From: Deferribacteraceae bacterium UBA6793
GTDB taxonomy: Bacteria; Chrysiogenota; Deferribacteres; Deferribacterales; Geovibrionaceae
Assembly: GCA_002452405.1 (NCBI GenBank)
Contig: DKFP01000010.1
Span: 124,001 to 188,000 of the forward strand
Direction of reading: 5' to 3'
DNA length: 64,000 nucleotides
Below the pieces are notes generated by a model. It saw only the letters and a program-made list of their open reading frames with translations, was not told the origin of the DNA and did no database searches. Within the stretch, counting starts at the first letter, position 1. Each line of letters begins with the position of its first letter. The position numbers and the translations under genes are program-made. This document shows positions 1 through 8,855 of the stretch, piece by piece.

Positions 1-945
1 AAGTCTGATACCTATCTCACGCGTGCGCTCCGTAACGGAGACCAGCATGATGTTCATAATGCCTATGCCGCCTACAAGGAGACTGACCGCCGCAACAGCG
101 CCCAGAAGAGCCGTCAGCACCTTTGTTGTGCTGGTGAACATCTTCGTTATCTCCTTCATGTCCATTACGTTGAAGTTGTTGTCCTCGTTAAACGCAAGGT
201 GTCTGCGCTCGCGCATTACGCTTTCGATATCGGTTATGGCGGCGTCGGTGTCTGCGCCGTCTTTCAGCGACATCTGTATCATTTTAACGTCCTTATTGCC
301 TATCAGTCTGCGCTGCACCGTGTGCAGAGGCATAACGACGGTATCGTCCTGATCACTTCCCATGCTGGACTGACCTTTCGCTTTCAGAAGCCCTATGACC
401 TTGCACGAAAAATTCTTCACCCTTATGGAAAGTCCCACGGGATCCTGACTACCGAAAAGCTCTTTGCGCACGGTTTCACCTATTACGCATACTGCTCTGC
501 CGCCGGAAAGCTCCGATTCCTCAAAATCACGACCGCCTGCAAATTCCCAGTTTCGGATAAGGAAAAATTCATTGTCGGTTCCCGTTACAGTGGTCGACCA
601 GTTCTCGTTACCGTTGACCACTGTTGCAGAAGTGCTCGCCGTCGGTGTCACAGCCTGAACATAGTGCACCTCACGCAATATCGCTTTTGCATCAGTAAGG
701 TCAAAAGGAGGCGCAACACCCTGATCCGGCCCCATGCGCTTGCCTGTGGTAAGGATGAGCATGTTGTTGCCCAGACTCGCTATCTGCTGTGTAACCTGTT
801 CCGTCGTGCCGTTGCCCACCGTGACAAGGGTTATCACCGCCGCAACACCTATAACAATGCCCAGAACCGTCAGGAACGATCGCAGAACGTTTCTGCGTAT
901 CTCTCTGAGTGCAAGAAGTATTGTATTGAAAAGCATTATTCTCAT
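1..945 (-). CDS. MacB-type ABC transporter permease (C-terminal end outside window)
   Basis: This gene runs off the left edge: 315 codons are visible and the stop is missing. Reading the minus strand from ATG at 945 gives MRIMLFNTILLALREIRR, then a hydrophobic helix (FLTVLGIVIGVAAVITL) typical of FtsX/MacB permeases. The visible end, GIGIMNIMLVSVTERTREIG, is the hallmark FtsX-like motif after the large periplasmic domain (about residues 45-270). The start overlaps the upstream ATPase stop as ATGA. In E. coli MacB the ATPase and permease are one chain; here they are two genes. With the upstream adaptor and outer-membrane factor it should form a MacAB-TolC-like pump at the inner membrane, driving mechanotransmission rather than passing substrate itself. 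Substrate unknown. Confidence 0.93.
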   Translation of the reverse strand, partial: MRIMLFNTILLALREIRRNVLRSFLTVLGIVIGVAAVITLVTVGNGTTEQVTQQIASLGNNMLILTTGKRMGPDQGVAPPFDLTDAKAILREVHYVQAVTPTASTSATVVNGNENWSTTVTGTDNEFFLIRNWEFAGGRDFEESELSGGRAVCVIGETVRKELFGSQDPVGLSIRVKNFSCKVIGLLKAKGQSSMGSDQDDTVVMPLHTVQRRLIGNKDVKMIQMSLKDGADTDAAITDIESVMRERRHLAFNEDNNFNVMDMKEITKMFTSTTKVLTALLGAVAAVSLLVGGIGIMNIMLVSVTERTREIGIRL

Positions 946-1628
946 GACACCACCAGCCCGTCTTTGAAATGTACGGAGCGTTTGGCATACTCCGCCATGT
1001 CCGGTTCGTGGGTGACCATTACAACCGTTATCCCGCGCTCCTGATTGAGTTGTGTCAGAAGCTCCATTATCTCTATACTCCGCGCCGAATCGAGGTTTCC
1101 CGTCGGTTCGTCCGCAAAAAGCACCGAAGGATGCGTGACTATGGCTCTGGCTATAGCGACCCGCTGCTGCTGACCTCCGGAAAGCTCATTGGGATTATGC
1201 TTTTCCCAGCCTGTCAGCCCCACAAGGTTAAGTGCCTTCATCGCCGCCTCCTTTCTGTCCGCGGCGGAAACACCCCTGTAAAGCAGGGGAAGCTCAACGT
1301 TTTCCAGAGCGTTTGTACGGCTTAAAAGGTTAAAACCCTGAAACACGAAACCGATGTAGTTTCTGCGGAGTCTCGCAAGCTGGTCGCGTTCCAGTCCGCG
1401 CACCTCCAGCCCGGCGAATTTATAGGAACCGGCTGTCGGTGTGTCCAGACAGCCCAGAATGTTCATACAGGTAGATTTTCCGGAACCGCTGGGTCCCATC
1501 ACCGCGACGAAATCGCCGCTTTCAATGGTAAGGTCTATGCCGCGCAGAGCGTGCATCTCCGAAAGCCCCATGCCGTATACCTTCGTCACACCTTTAAGCT
1601 CTATGAGCGGTGCGTCTGCACTTCCCAT
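942..1628 (-). CDS. ABC transporter ATPase, MacB/LolD family
   Basis: A cytoplasmic nucleotide-binding subunit of about 228 residues, a normal length for LolD/MacB-type ATPases. Counting from the GTG one codon upstream, Walker A (GPSGSGKST) is at residues 46-54, the signature LSGGQQQR at 150-157, Walker B with the catalytic Glu (LFADEP) around 171-176, and the switch His near 208. The ATG at 1628 overlaps the adaptor stop as TGATG and follows AAAGGAG by five bases, so I prefer it to the GTG at 1631. It pairs with the permease just downstream and energises the tripartite pump. The family also includes lipoprotein-release ATPases, but the MacA-like and TolC-like neighbours argue for MacAB-type export. 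Confidence 0.95.
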   Translation of the reverse strand: MGSADAPLIELKGVTKVYGMGLSEMHALRGIDLTIESGDFVAVMGPSGSGKSTCMNILGCLDTPTAGSYKFAGLEVRGLERDQLARLRRNYIGFVFQGFNLLSRTNALENVELPLLYRGVSAADRKEAAMKALNLVGLTGWEKHNPNELSGGQQQRVAIARAIVTHPSVLFADEPTGNLDSARSIEIMELLTQLNQERGITVVMVTHEPDMAEYAKRSVHFKDGLVVS

Positions 1629-2890
1629 CACTTCTCCTTTGCCGAAAGAGTGCCGACTATGAGGTCGTCGCCCGCCTTGATATCGCCTTCGATAAGCTCC
1701 CTGCTGCTTCCATTGGATTCGCCTGTCTTAACCTGCACAGGTTCGGGCATTCCGTTCACACGTTTATAAACGGTCTGCATCCCCTCCGCTTTGGGAAGAG
1801 GAGCCTTTTTCTGGCGGGTTGGCGGTCTGGGCATCAGTCTGCTTACGAAAGAAGTTTTACTCTCGCTGACCGCAGGAGGAGCATACCTGAACGCCTCGTT
1901 TGGTATCATAACAGCGTCTTTCTGCTCCTTAACTATTATATCAGCCGTAGCTGTCATGCCGGGACGCAGAAGAAGGTTTTTGTTGTCGACAGTTATAACC
2001 GATTCGTATGTAACGACGTTGTCAACAGTCTGAGAACCGTATCTCGCCTGAATTATGTTTCCTTTAAAAATCTTATCCGGATAAGCGTCAACAGTGAACT
2101 CGGCACGCATACCCTCGCGAACCTGACCGATGTCAGCCTCGTCAACGTTGACGTTAAGCTCCATCTCCCGCAGGTCTTCCGCCAGAGTGAAGAGCACAGG
2201 AGCCTGATAGGATGCGGCAACCGTCTGACCGGGTTCTATGCTGCGCACCAGAACTATTCCGTTCACAGGCGAAAGTATCTTGGACTTTGAAAGGTCGGTC
2301 TGAACAGTCTTCACATTGGCGTTCGCCTGTGCGGACTGCGCAAATGCGGACGCCGTGTTTGCGACTGCTCTGTCATAAGCCGCCTGAGCAGCTTCAATAT
2401 CTGTTTTGGAAGGCGATTTGCCTTCGGTTATATCATAAAGGTTTTTAAGTCTGTTCAGTTTCGCCAGAGTTTCACGCTCGGTCGCCTGTGCCTGAAGAAT
2501 AGATGCATCTGCCGCTTTCAGAGCAGCCTGATACTGTGTGAGCTGGCTTTGAAGTTTCTCTGTGTCAAGCTCCGCCAGAACCTGTCCTTTCGTTACTCTG
2601 CTGTTGTAGTCAACATAAACGGCTTTTATCGTTCCCGAAAGCTCGGAACCAACGTCCACCTGATTGGTAGGCTCAAGGGTGCCTGTGGCTGATATTTTAA
2701 CGGTGAAGTCGCCCTTCTCCGCCTTAACAGTCTTAAAGCGGGGCAAATCACCTCTGCCTCCCGCAAAGACTTTCAGAAGCAAAAGGAGCACAACGCAGGC
2801 TATAACACCCAGCCATATCAGCTTCGCACGTCCTTTTTTCTTTTTGGAGCCGACCGTTGCGGCTATATCTGAAGTGTTGATATTGCTCAT
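1628..2890 (-). CDS. MacA-like periplasmic adaptor (HlyD/RND membrane fusion family)
   Basis: A 420-residue membrane fusion protein. A lysine-rich N-terminus (KKKKGRAK) precedes one transmembrane anchor at about residues 23-43, so the rest lies in the periplasm. A lipoyl-like half-domain starts around residue 65 (GTLEPTNQVDVGSELSGTI). An alpha-helical hairpin covers about 110-205, and the second lipoyl half (SPVNGIVLVRSIEPGQTV) and beta-barrel follow. Its role is to join the inner-membrane ABC pump to the outer-membrane channel. The start overlaps the stop of the outer-membrane factor by four bases (ATGA), and its stop overlaps the ATPase start, so the four genes form one tight operon. About 50 residues near the C-terminus are rich in Pro and Lys and look like a flexible insert. 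Confidence 0.93.
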   Translation of the reverse strand: MSNINTSDIAATVGSKKKKGRAKLIWLGVIACVVLLLLLKVFAGGRGDLPRFKTVKAEKGDFTVKISATGTLEPTNQVDVGSELSGTIKAVYVDYNSRVTKGQVLAELDTEKLQSQLTQYQAALKAADASILQAQATERETLAKLNRLKNLYDITEGKSPSKTDIEAAQAAYDRAVANTASAFAQSAQANANVKTVQTDLSKSKILSPVNGIVLVRSIEPGQTVAASYQAPVLFTLAEDLREMELNVNVDEADIGQVREGMRAEFTVDAYPDKIFKGNIIQARYGSQTVDNVVTYESVITVDNKNLLLRPGMTATADIIVKEQKDAVMIPNEAFRYAPPAVSESKTSFVSRLMPRPPTRQKKAPLPKAEGMQTVYKRVNGMPEPVQVKTGESNGSSRELIEGDIKAGDDLIVGTLSAKEK

Positions 2891-4317
2891 TTATCCTTCT
2901 CCCCTGTCTCTATTGATTCCCAGCCGCCGCCCAGCGCCTTGTAAAGGGCAACAAGGTCGGTTCCAGCCGCACCTTTGCTTGCGGAAAGCTGTTTTGTATA
3001 ACTTATATACGCCTGCTGTGCGGACATCACGTCGGTATAGTCAGAAAGTCCCGCACCGTAGCTGTTCTTCGTGAGATCGTAAGCGTCTTTTGCCGCGTCA
3101 GCAGCCTTCGCAAGCTGAAGCGTCTTCGCATACTCCTCGGAATACGATTTCATTGCGTTCTCGGACTCTTCCATCGCTGTCAGCACTGCTGATTCGTATG
3201 CCGCCAGATACTGCTTTCTCGTTTCGTCCTGCACCTTTATATTATTCTTTATAGCGCCGAAGTCGAATAACTTCCATGTGAGACTGGGACCTATGGAAGC
3301 GCTGGCACTGTCAGTCTCGAAAAGACTGCCGAACTGTGTCGATGAAAGCCCAATGGTACCTGAAAGGGTCAGTTTGGGATATCTGTCCGCCTCCGCAACA
3401 CCGACGCGCGCTGTCTGTGCCGCAAGCTCACGCTCCGCCTGACGCACGTCAGGTCTTCTGCGCAGCATGTCCGCAGGAACACCTACCGCAGCCGTTACAG
3501 GCACCAGAGGCACGGGATGAACGGTTCTGAGCGTTTCGTCCAGACTGCCCGGCGTCTGACCTGTCAGCACCGCAAGGCGGTTCATATATCCCGCTATTTC
3601 AGTGCGGAGGTCGTTAAGCCCCGTTTTGGCGTATTCAAGCGCATACAGAGCGGTCTTCACATCCGCCTCACTGCCTGTACCCGCCTCATATTTCCAGTTC
3701 GCTATATTGTAAAGCTCGGATTTAATAGCGATATCCTGCTCGGTATAGACCATATTGTTCTGTGCGACCCGCAGGGCGATGTAGTTTTTTGCTGTTTCCG
3801 CCGTGAGGGATACCAGAACATCGTGCAGAGCCTCCTTTGAAGCCTCCGCATCCGCCGAAGCCGCTTCGACACTACGTCTTACGCCTCCGAAAAGATCTAT
3901 CTCCCACGTTGAGTCAAACCCGGCGGAATAGCTGTCCAGCGTTCTGTCGGACAGGCTGTCGTCGCCGTAATAGGTTCCCTTTGCCGAAGCCGATGCCGAG
4001 AGGTTCGGTTTGCCGTCCGCCTCGGTCATCCCCAGCTTCGCTCTGGACGCGGCGAGCGCCGCATATGCCTTTTTAAGATCCAGGTTCCCGTCAACAGTCA
4101 TCCCGACAAGCCGGTTCAACTTGTCGTCACCATAAACAGTCCACCATTTGCTCACAATCTGAGGATTATCCGCTTCCGCTTTAACAGGGTTGTTCAAAAC
4201 TGTGTGCCAGCCCGCAGGCAGATTGCTGCCGGGACGAACGTAGTCCCGCCCAACGGACGCACAGCCGAAAACAGAAAGGACAACAAACAGATACATTGAA
4301 ATTCTTAATAATGTCAT
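2887..4317 (-). CDS. TolC-like outer-membrane efflux lipoprotein (NodT/OprM family)
   Basis: An outer-membrane channel of about 476 residues. From ATG at 4317 the protein begins with a lipoprotein signal whose lipobox ends VFGC, with Cys19 as the lipidated residue. The open frame extends upstream to a GTG at 4362, but that would put 15 polar residues before the signal and I see no good ribosome site for it. Two repeated OEP domains follow, each with long helices. The motif AVGVPADMLRRRPDVRQAERELAAQ is typical of NodT/OprM proteins. It is the first gene of the efflux operon and supplies the exit duct. A TetR- or two-component-type regulator is not visible next to it. Confidence 0.93.
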   Translation of the reverse strand: MTLLRISMYLFVVLSVFGCASVGRDYVRPGSNLPAGWHTVLNNPVKAEADNPQIVSKWWTVYGDDKLNRLVGMTVDGNLDLKKAYAALAASRAKLGMTEADGKPNLSASASAKGTYYGDDSLSDRTLDSYSAGFDSTWEIDLFGGVRRSVEAASADAEASKEALHDVLVSLTAETAKNYIALRVAQNNMVYTEQDIAIKSELYNIANWKYEAGTGSEADVKTALYALEYAKTGLNDLRTEIAGYMNRLAVLTGQTPGSLDETLRTVHPVPLVPVTAAVGVPADMLRRRPDVRQAERELAAQTARVGVAEADRYPKLTLSGTIGLSSTQFGSLFETDSASASIGPSLTWKLFDFGAIKNNIKVQDETRKQYLAAYESAVLTAMEESENAMKSYSEEYAKTLQLAKAADAAKDAYDLTKNSYGAGLSDYTDVMSAQQAYISYTKQLSASKGAAGTDLVALYKALGGGWESIETGEKDK

Positions 4318-4685
4318 CAGTAGTTTCTCTCTTACTTTTCCCGTTTTGTATTCTTTTGTCACCTATATGACAGAATATATTACATTTTGTTCCTGCTGAA
4401 TAATGTTTTTCCTGTGGATTCAAAGTTCCTGAGGATTGTAACGTTTAAACCTTCAGATTTTTTACGGAATAAAACGAAAAAACAGTTTGTATTAACTTTT
4501 TTTTATGGTACTTTACATGATTGTAAACGCTGTTTGTTTCCTGTGTTCATAATAACGCAAAAGCCGCACAGGAAGCATGTGCGCTAATGTATTACCCACC
4601 TTTATTATTATGCCACAGAACTCACTCAACGGGAATTACACTGCCGTATATCAAAACGGCGTGAAATGTTATAAATGAGGTAGTT
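4318..4685. other. Divergent intergenic region between efflux operon and etf operon
   Basis: About 370 bases of AT-rich DNA separate the two divergent operons, so both promoters should lie here. I found no close match to TTGACA-N17-TATAAT in either direction. Two structures stand out: the dyad at 4512-4527, and a small hairpin GCCGT/ACGGC near 4643-4663 just before etfB. The ribosome site of etfB is GAGGT, five bases before its ATG. No coding potential is convincing here. Confidence 0.6.
4512..4527. promoter_or_regulatory. Inverted repeat, possible operator
   Basis: TTTACA-TGAT-TGTAAA is a perfect inverted repeat with six-base arms and a four-base centre. It lies midway between the divergent efflux and etf starts. 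The shape suits a dimeric helix-turn-helix regulator, but no regulator gene is adjacent and only one copy was noticed, so function is unproven. Confidence 0.3.
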
Positions 4686-5498
4686 ATGCAGGTCATAGCA
4701 TGTATCAAACAGGTACCTGACACAACTCAGGTGCAGATCGACCCGAAAACGAACACTCTGGTCAGAGACGGAATCCCCTTCATCGTCAACCCCTACGACA
4801 CCCACGCATTGGAAGAATGTCTGAGACTCAAGGACAGATACGGATTTAAGGTCACTGCCGTCTCCATGGGACCCCCCAACGCCGAGGCGGCATTGCGAAA
4901 AGCTCTGTCTTTGGGTGCGGACAGGGCAGTTCTTGTGTCCGACAGGGTTTTCGGAGGCGCGGACACCCTCGCCACCAGCAATGTCCTTACCGCGGCGATA
5001 CGTAAACTCGCCGAAGAGGACGAGGTCGGCATCGTATTCTGCGGAAAACAGACCATCGACGGCGACACAGCACAGGTTGGTCCCGGAATCGCAACCCGTA
5101 TGGAGCTGGAGCAGCTTACTCTGGTTGACAAGATTGTGGAATTGGACATTGAGGCAAAAAAACTCGTCGTCCGCAGAAAACTCGAAGGCAGGTATGAAAC
5201 AGTTCAGACAGTGCTTCCGGCAATGATAACCGTCGTGCGGGAGATAAACCGCCCCAGATACCCCACTGTTCCCATGCGCATCCGCTCCAAAGAGGCGCAG
5301 GTTGAAATGTGGAACAACGAGGTTCTTCAGCTGGACGTCAACAAAATAGGTCTGAAAGGCTCGCCCACATGGGTCAGCAAAATATTCTCGCCCCAGCGCG
5401 ACAAAGGCGAGATGATAGGAACGGGAATAAACGACCCGAAACAGGTGGCGTCGCTCCTTCTGGATAAGATGGTCGCCAAAGACATTATCACGGTATAA
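4686..5498 (+). CDS. etfB: Electron transfer flavoprotein, beta subunit
   Basis: A 270-residue EtfB, close to the family norm. The N-terminus MQVIACIKQVPDTTQVQID and the signature region VKTALSLGADRAVLV-type stretch (here ALRKALSLGADRAVLVSD) are diagnostic; the AMP/FAD-binding loop GKQTIDGDTAQVGPGIA follows. With EtfA it forms a soluble heterodimer that takes electrons from dehydrogenases such as acyl-CoA dehydrogenases and passes them on. It is the first gene of a three-gene operon with etfA and a membrane Fe-S protein; only 13 bases separate it from etfA. The Fe-S-bearing EtfA and the membrane partner suggest delivery to quinone. The sequence alone does not settle whether this ETF bifurcates. 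Confidence 0.97.
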   Translation: MQVIACIKQVPDTTQVQIDPKTNTLVRDGIPFIVNPYDTHALEECLRLKDRYGFKVTAVSMGPPNAEAALRKALSLGADRAVLVSDRVFGGADTLATSNVLTAAIRKLAEEDEVGIVFCGKQTIDGDTAQVGPGIATRMELEQLTLVDKIVELDIEAKKLVVRRKLEGRYETVQTVLPAMITVVREINRPRYPTVPMRIRSKEAQVEMWNNEVLQLDVNKIGLKGSPTWVSKIFSPQRDKGEMIGTGINDPKQVASLLLDKMVAKDIITV

Positions 5499-5511
5499 GG
5501 AACTAAAGAAG

Positions 5512-6840
5512 ATGGCAGAAAAAATTAAAAAACCGAGAGGCAAAGCCAGGCTTAAACCCGACACCTGCATAGCCTGCGGAGCAAGGTGCGAAAGCGCCTG
5601 CCCCGTTGATGCTGTTAAGATGGACGGAGAAGGCTCGCCTATAATAGACGAAGCAAAATGTATCGGCTGTGACAAATGCGTTAAGGTATGTCCCGCCGAA
5701 GCACTCTATATGTTCCTCACAGATGAGCAGAAAGCACAGCTTGAAGCATGGGAGAAACAGAAAGCCGCAGGCGGCGCGGAAGAGGAACTTTCCGAAGAAG
5801 ATAAAAAACTTAAAGAATATCTGGCACAGTACAGAGGCGTATGGGTGTTTGTGGAACAGACCGAAGGGGTCGCCGCAGACGTTTCATGGGAGCTTCTGGG
5901 CGAGGGACGCAAACTCGCCGACAAACTGGGCGTTGAACTCTGCGCGGTGGTCATGGGCGAAAACGTGCCTCACCTCGCCGAAGAAGCAGGAAGATACGGC
6001 GCGGAAAAAGTATACCTCGCCGATATGCCGGTATTCAAAAACTACAGGACCCAGAGCTATCACAAAGCGATGTGCTGGCTTGTGGAAAAATACAAACCCG
6101 AAGTAATCCTCATGGGCGCTACAGGTATGGGACGCGACCTCGCGGGTGCCGTGGCAACAGAGGTTGCAACGGGACTCACAGCGGACTGCACGGGTCTTGA
6201 TATCGACGACAAGCGCAACCTTATGCAGACACGCCCCGCGTTCGGCGGAAACATCATGGCTACCATCATGTGCGACAAATACCGTCCGCAGATGGCGACA
6301 GTCCGTCCCCGCGTTATGGGTATGCCTAAAAAAGCCGACGCATCCAAAGCTGTTATCATTACAGAGCAACCCCCCGTTGCGGAAGAAGATATACTCAGCA
6401 AGGTTCTCAGCATAGTTTCCGACAAAAAAGCGGACGATGTTGACATATCAGGTTCTGAGATACTCGTTTCCGGCGGAAGGGGCATGATGGCTCCCCAGAA
6501 CTTCAAAATACTTCAGGAACTCGCCGAAGAGCTCGGAGGAACGGTATCCGCATCGCGCTCTGCTGTGGACGCCGGATGGATGGCGCACTCCAGACAGGTA
6601 GGACAGACAGGAAAAACCGTCCGTCCGAAGATATACATTGCCTGCGGTATCTCCGGAGCTATCCAGCACCTTGTGGGTATGCAGGATTCCGACATCATCA
6701 TAGCCATAAACAAGGATAAGGATGCTCCCATTTTTGAGGTCGCAACATACGGCATAGTGGGAGATCTGTTCGAAATTGTTCCCGCTCTCACCGAAGAGAT
6801 AAGAAGAAGAAGGGCTGAAAAAGGTGGCAGAAATGGTTAA
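5512..6840 (+). CDS. etfA: Electron transfer flavoprotein, alpha subunit with N-terminal ferredoxin domain
   Basis: A 442-residue EtfA, about 100 longer than the usual alpha subunit because of an N-terminal two-cluster ferredoxin domain. Cluster motifs are Cys19/22/26/30, with one extra residue compared with a classic C-x2-C-x2-C-x3-CP motif, and Cys50/53/56/60. A charged linker rich in Glu and Lys (about 75-100) leads to the ETF alpha/beta domain. The C-terminal FAD domain (residues about 315-430) carries RSAVDAGWMAHSRQVGQTGK and GISGAIQHL, the FAD-binding signature. The ferredoxin module should relay electrons between the flavin and partners. The stop overlaps the start of the membrane Fe-S protein, so the two are probably translated together. 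Confidence 0.97.
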   Translation: MAEKIKKPRGKARLKPDTCIACGARCESACPVDAVKMDGEGSPIIDEAKCIGCDKCVKVCPAEALYMFLTDEQKAQLEAWEKQKAAGGAEEELSEEDKKLKEYLAQYRGVWVFVEQTEGVAADVSWELLGEGRKLADKLGVELCAVVMGENVPHLAEEAGRYGAEKVYLADMPVFKNYRTQSYHKAMCWLVEKYKPEVILMGATGMGRDLAGAVATEVATGLTADCTGLDIDDKRNLMQTRPAFGGNIMATIMCDKYRPQMATVRPRVMGMPKKADASKAVIITEQPPVAEEDILSKVLSIVSDKKADDVDISGSEILVSGGRGMMAPQNFKILQELAEELGGTVSASRSAVDAGWMAHSRQVGQTGKTVRPKIYIACGISGAIQHLVGMQDSDIIIAINKDKDAPIFEVATYGIVGDLFEIVPALTEEIRRRRAEKGGRNG

Positions 6841-8758
6841 CATACCTTTTATCATATTATTTGCTGTTTCAATGGGCTTCTTTGCCTACAGCTTAACGAA
6901 AAAAATAGGGCTGGTCAGACAGGGAAGACCGCTGAACAGAACCGACAGAGGCGGTATCAGAGCCGCGGCAACACTCATAAACGCCATCTTTCAGAAGAGC
7001 GTTATCAGAGGCAGCTTCGGTTTAAACCACGCGCTTCTGTTCTGGTCGTTCCTCGTTCTGCTTCTGGCAAACGGTGAATTTCTGCTCCATGGACTCATCC
7101 CGCAGGCAGCGTTCATCATGCTTCCCGCCCCCGTTCACCACTGGCTGAAACTCATTTTTGACATAGTTTCCGTGCTGGTGCTCATCGCAGTTATCGCGGC
7201 AGCACTCAGAAAGCTGTTCCATCCGCTTTACAAAGAATCGCGCACTGCTGAGGCGTTCATAATCCTCGGCGTTATCGGCGCGCTGATGCTCGCATATTTC
7301 GGGCTTACAGCATTTGAAATAATGATGGGCTGGGTTCCGTGGCAATACGCCCCCTTCTCCGCCCTCTTCTCTTTCGTATACATCGGGCTGACACCCGACG
7401 GAGTGCACAAACTTGCCGTGTTCTTCTGGTGGTCACATGCAGTGCTGCTTCTGGGCTTCATCAACTTTCTGCCCTACAGCAAACACATGCATATCCTCAC
7501 CGCGATCCCCAACGTGTTCTTCAAACTGCTGGACAAACCCGCTATTCCCCAACGTGAAAACTTTAAATCCGTTCAGGTTCTCGGCGCTGAAAAATATCAG
7601 GATCTCACATGGAAAGACCTTCTGGACAGCCTTACCTGCACGGAATGCGGAAGATGTCAGGTGAACTGCCCCGCTACCATCACGGGCAAACCCCTGAACC
7701 CCAGAACACTCATCCATAAGATAAAAGAGAACATGAACGCCAAAGAGACCGCTCTTGTGGGCGAAGGCGAACACCAGATATCAAAAGATGCCATCTGGTC
7801 GTGCGTAACCTGCGGAGCCTGTATGGAGGTCTGCCCAGTTTTCATCGAGCACGCGCCCAAGATAATCAAAATGCGCAGAAACATGGTGCAGATGAACTCT
7901 GATTTCCCCGAAGAACTGCTCAACCTGTTCGAAAACATGGAACAGCGCAGCAACCCGTGGGGCATCGCTCCCTCCGAGCGCACGAAAGTTTTCTCAAGCG
8001 TCAAGGCGAAAGACTTTAACCCCGAAGAGACCGAGTATCTGTTCTTCGTCGGCTGTGCCGGAGCTTTCGACTCGCGCAGCAAACAGATAACCCTTGCCGT
8101 GGCAATGCTTATGGACGAGGCAAAGGTAACGTGGGGAACCCTCGGAAAAGACGAACTCTGCTGCGGCGACAGTCTGCGCAGACTGGGCAACGAATACGTC
8201 TTCGAGCAGATGGCTCTTAAAAACGTAGAGATGTTCAAAGCACGCGGCGTTAAAAAGATAGTGACACAGTGCCCACACTGCTTCACCACACTGAAAAATG
8301 ATTACAAACAATACGGACTTGATGTTGAGGTTATCCACCACGCACAGCTTCTGGACGAGCTCGTGCGCGACGGCAGACTCAAGGTGAACGACAACCATAA
8401 GAAATCCGTAATGACATACCACGATTCATGTTATCTGGGCAGACACAACGGTGTCTACGAACAACCCAGAAACATCATAAAAGCCATTACTGGCAAAGCA
8501 CCCGTTGAGATGGAGCGTACGAAGGACACAGCCTTCTGCTGCGGAGCGGGCGGCGGACGGATGTGGATGGAGGAAAATCTTGGCGAGCGCATCAACGTTA
8601 ACCGTGCGCAGCAGGCGCTGGATACCAACGCGGGAACGCTCTGCACAGCCTGTCCCTATTGCATGACGATGATGTCCGACGGTATGAAAGACCTTAATAC
8701 CAAAAGTATATTTGTTAAAGACGTTGCAGAGGTTCTGGCGGAAGCCGTCCTTCTGTAA
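6833..8758 (+). CDS. Membrane Fe-S oxidoreductase, ETF:menaquinone reductase (EMR)-type, HdrD/GlcF-like
   Basis: About 641 residues. The N-terminal third has several transmembrane helices resembling a NarI-like cytochrome/quinone module. Two 4Fe-4S motifs follow (CTECGRCQVNCP from about residue 269 and CVTCGACMEVCP from about 324). Two CCG domains come after them (CCGDSL from about 443 with a later CPHC; CCGAGGGRMW from about 569 with CPYC), as in HdrD, GlcF and DUF224 proteins. Such proteins next to etfBA are known or proposed to pass electrons from ETF to membrane quinone. I chose ATG at 6833, which lies six bases after AAAGGTGG, over the in-frame GTG at 6824. The gene overlaps the end of etfA by eight bases. 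Confidence 0.9.
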   Translation: MVNIPFIILFAVSMGFFAYSLTKKIGLVRQGRPLNRTDRGGIRAAATLINAIFQKSVIRGSFGLNHALLFWSFLVLLLANGEFLLHGLIPQAAFIMLPAPVHHWLKLIFDIVSVLVLIAVIAAALRKLFHPLYKESRTAEAFIILGVIGALMLAYFGLTAFEIMMGWVPWQYAPFSALFSFVYIGLTPDGVHKLAVFFWWSHAVLLLGFINFLPYSKHMHILTAIPNVFFKLLDKPAIPQRENFKSVQVLGAEKYQDLTWKDLLDSLTCTECGRCQVNCPATITGKPLNPRTLIHKIKENMNAKETALVGEGEHQISKDAIWSCVTCGACMEVCPVFIEHAPKIIKMRRNMVQMNSDFPEELLNLFENMEQRSNPWGIAPSERTKVFSSVKAKDFNPEETEYLFFVGCAGAFDSRSKQITLAVAMLMDEAKVTWGTLGKDELCCGDSLRRLGNEYVFEQMALKNVEMFKARGVKKIVTQCPHCFTTLKNDYKQYGLDVEVIHHAQLLDELVRDGRLKVNDNHKKSVMTYHDSCYLGRHNGVYEQPRNIIKAITGKAPVEMERTKDTAFCCGAGGGRMWMEENLGERINVNRAQQALDTNAGTLCTACPYCMTMMSDGMKDLNTKSIFVKDVAEVLAEAVLL

Positions 8759-8768
8759 GAATTAATAT

Positions 8769-8849
8769 GAGACTGCCGCGTCAGCCGAAGGCTTCCTCGC
8801 AGAGACGATTGTTTGTCATTGCAAGGAGCGACAGCGACGCGGCGATCTC
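8769..8849. repeat. Dispersed palindromic repeat, family A
   Basis: This 81-base element is bounded by imperfect inverted ends: GAGACTGCCGCGTC at 8769-8782 and GACGCGGCGATCTC at 8836-8849. It sits between the convergent Fe-S oxidoreductase and the TDT transporter. A second element of nearly equal size with the same end words lies at 27439-27520, and half-elements lie at 30481-30511 and 31891-31923. It resembles REP- or MITE-like intergenic repeats common in bacterial chromosomes; there is no coding capacity. As RNA it would form a long hairpin and might act as a terminator or stability element. Confidence 0.7.
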
Positions 8850-8855
8850 ATTTAT

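Noticed and set aside
199..1044. A 281-codon plus-strand open frame over the MacB permease
   Set aside because: The minus strand here encodes a well-matched MacB permease; the plus-strand translation is a shadow.
4626..5675. A 349-codon open frame antisense to etfB
   Set aside because: It is a shadow of etfB and the start of etfA, whose proteins are clearly real. It has no family features and its composition follows the other strand.
8769..8849. Insertion sequence remnant at the family A repeat
   Set aside because: There is no transposase fragment or target-site duplication that I can see; the short palindromic structure better fits a REP/MITE-like repeat.
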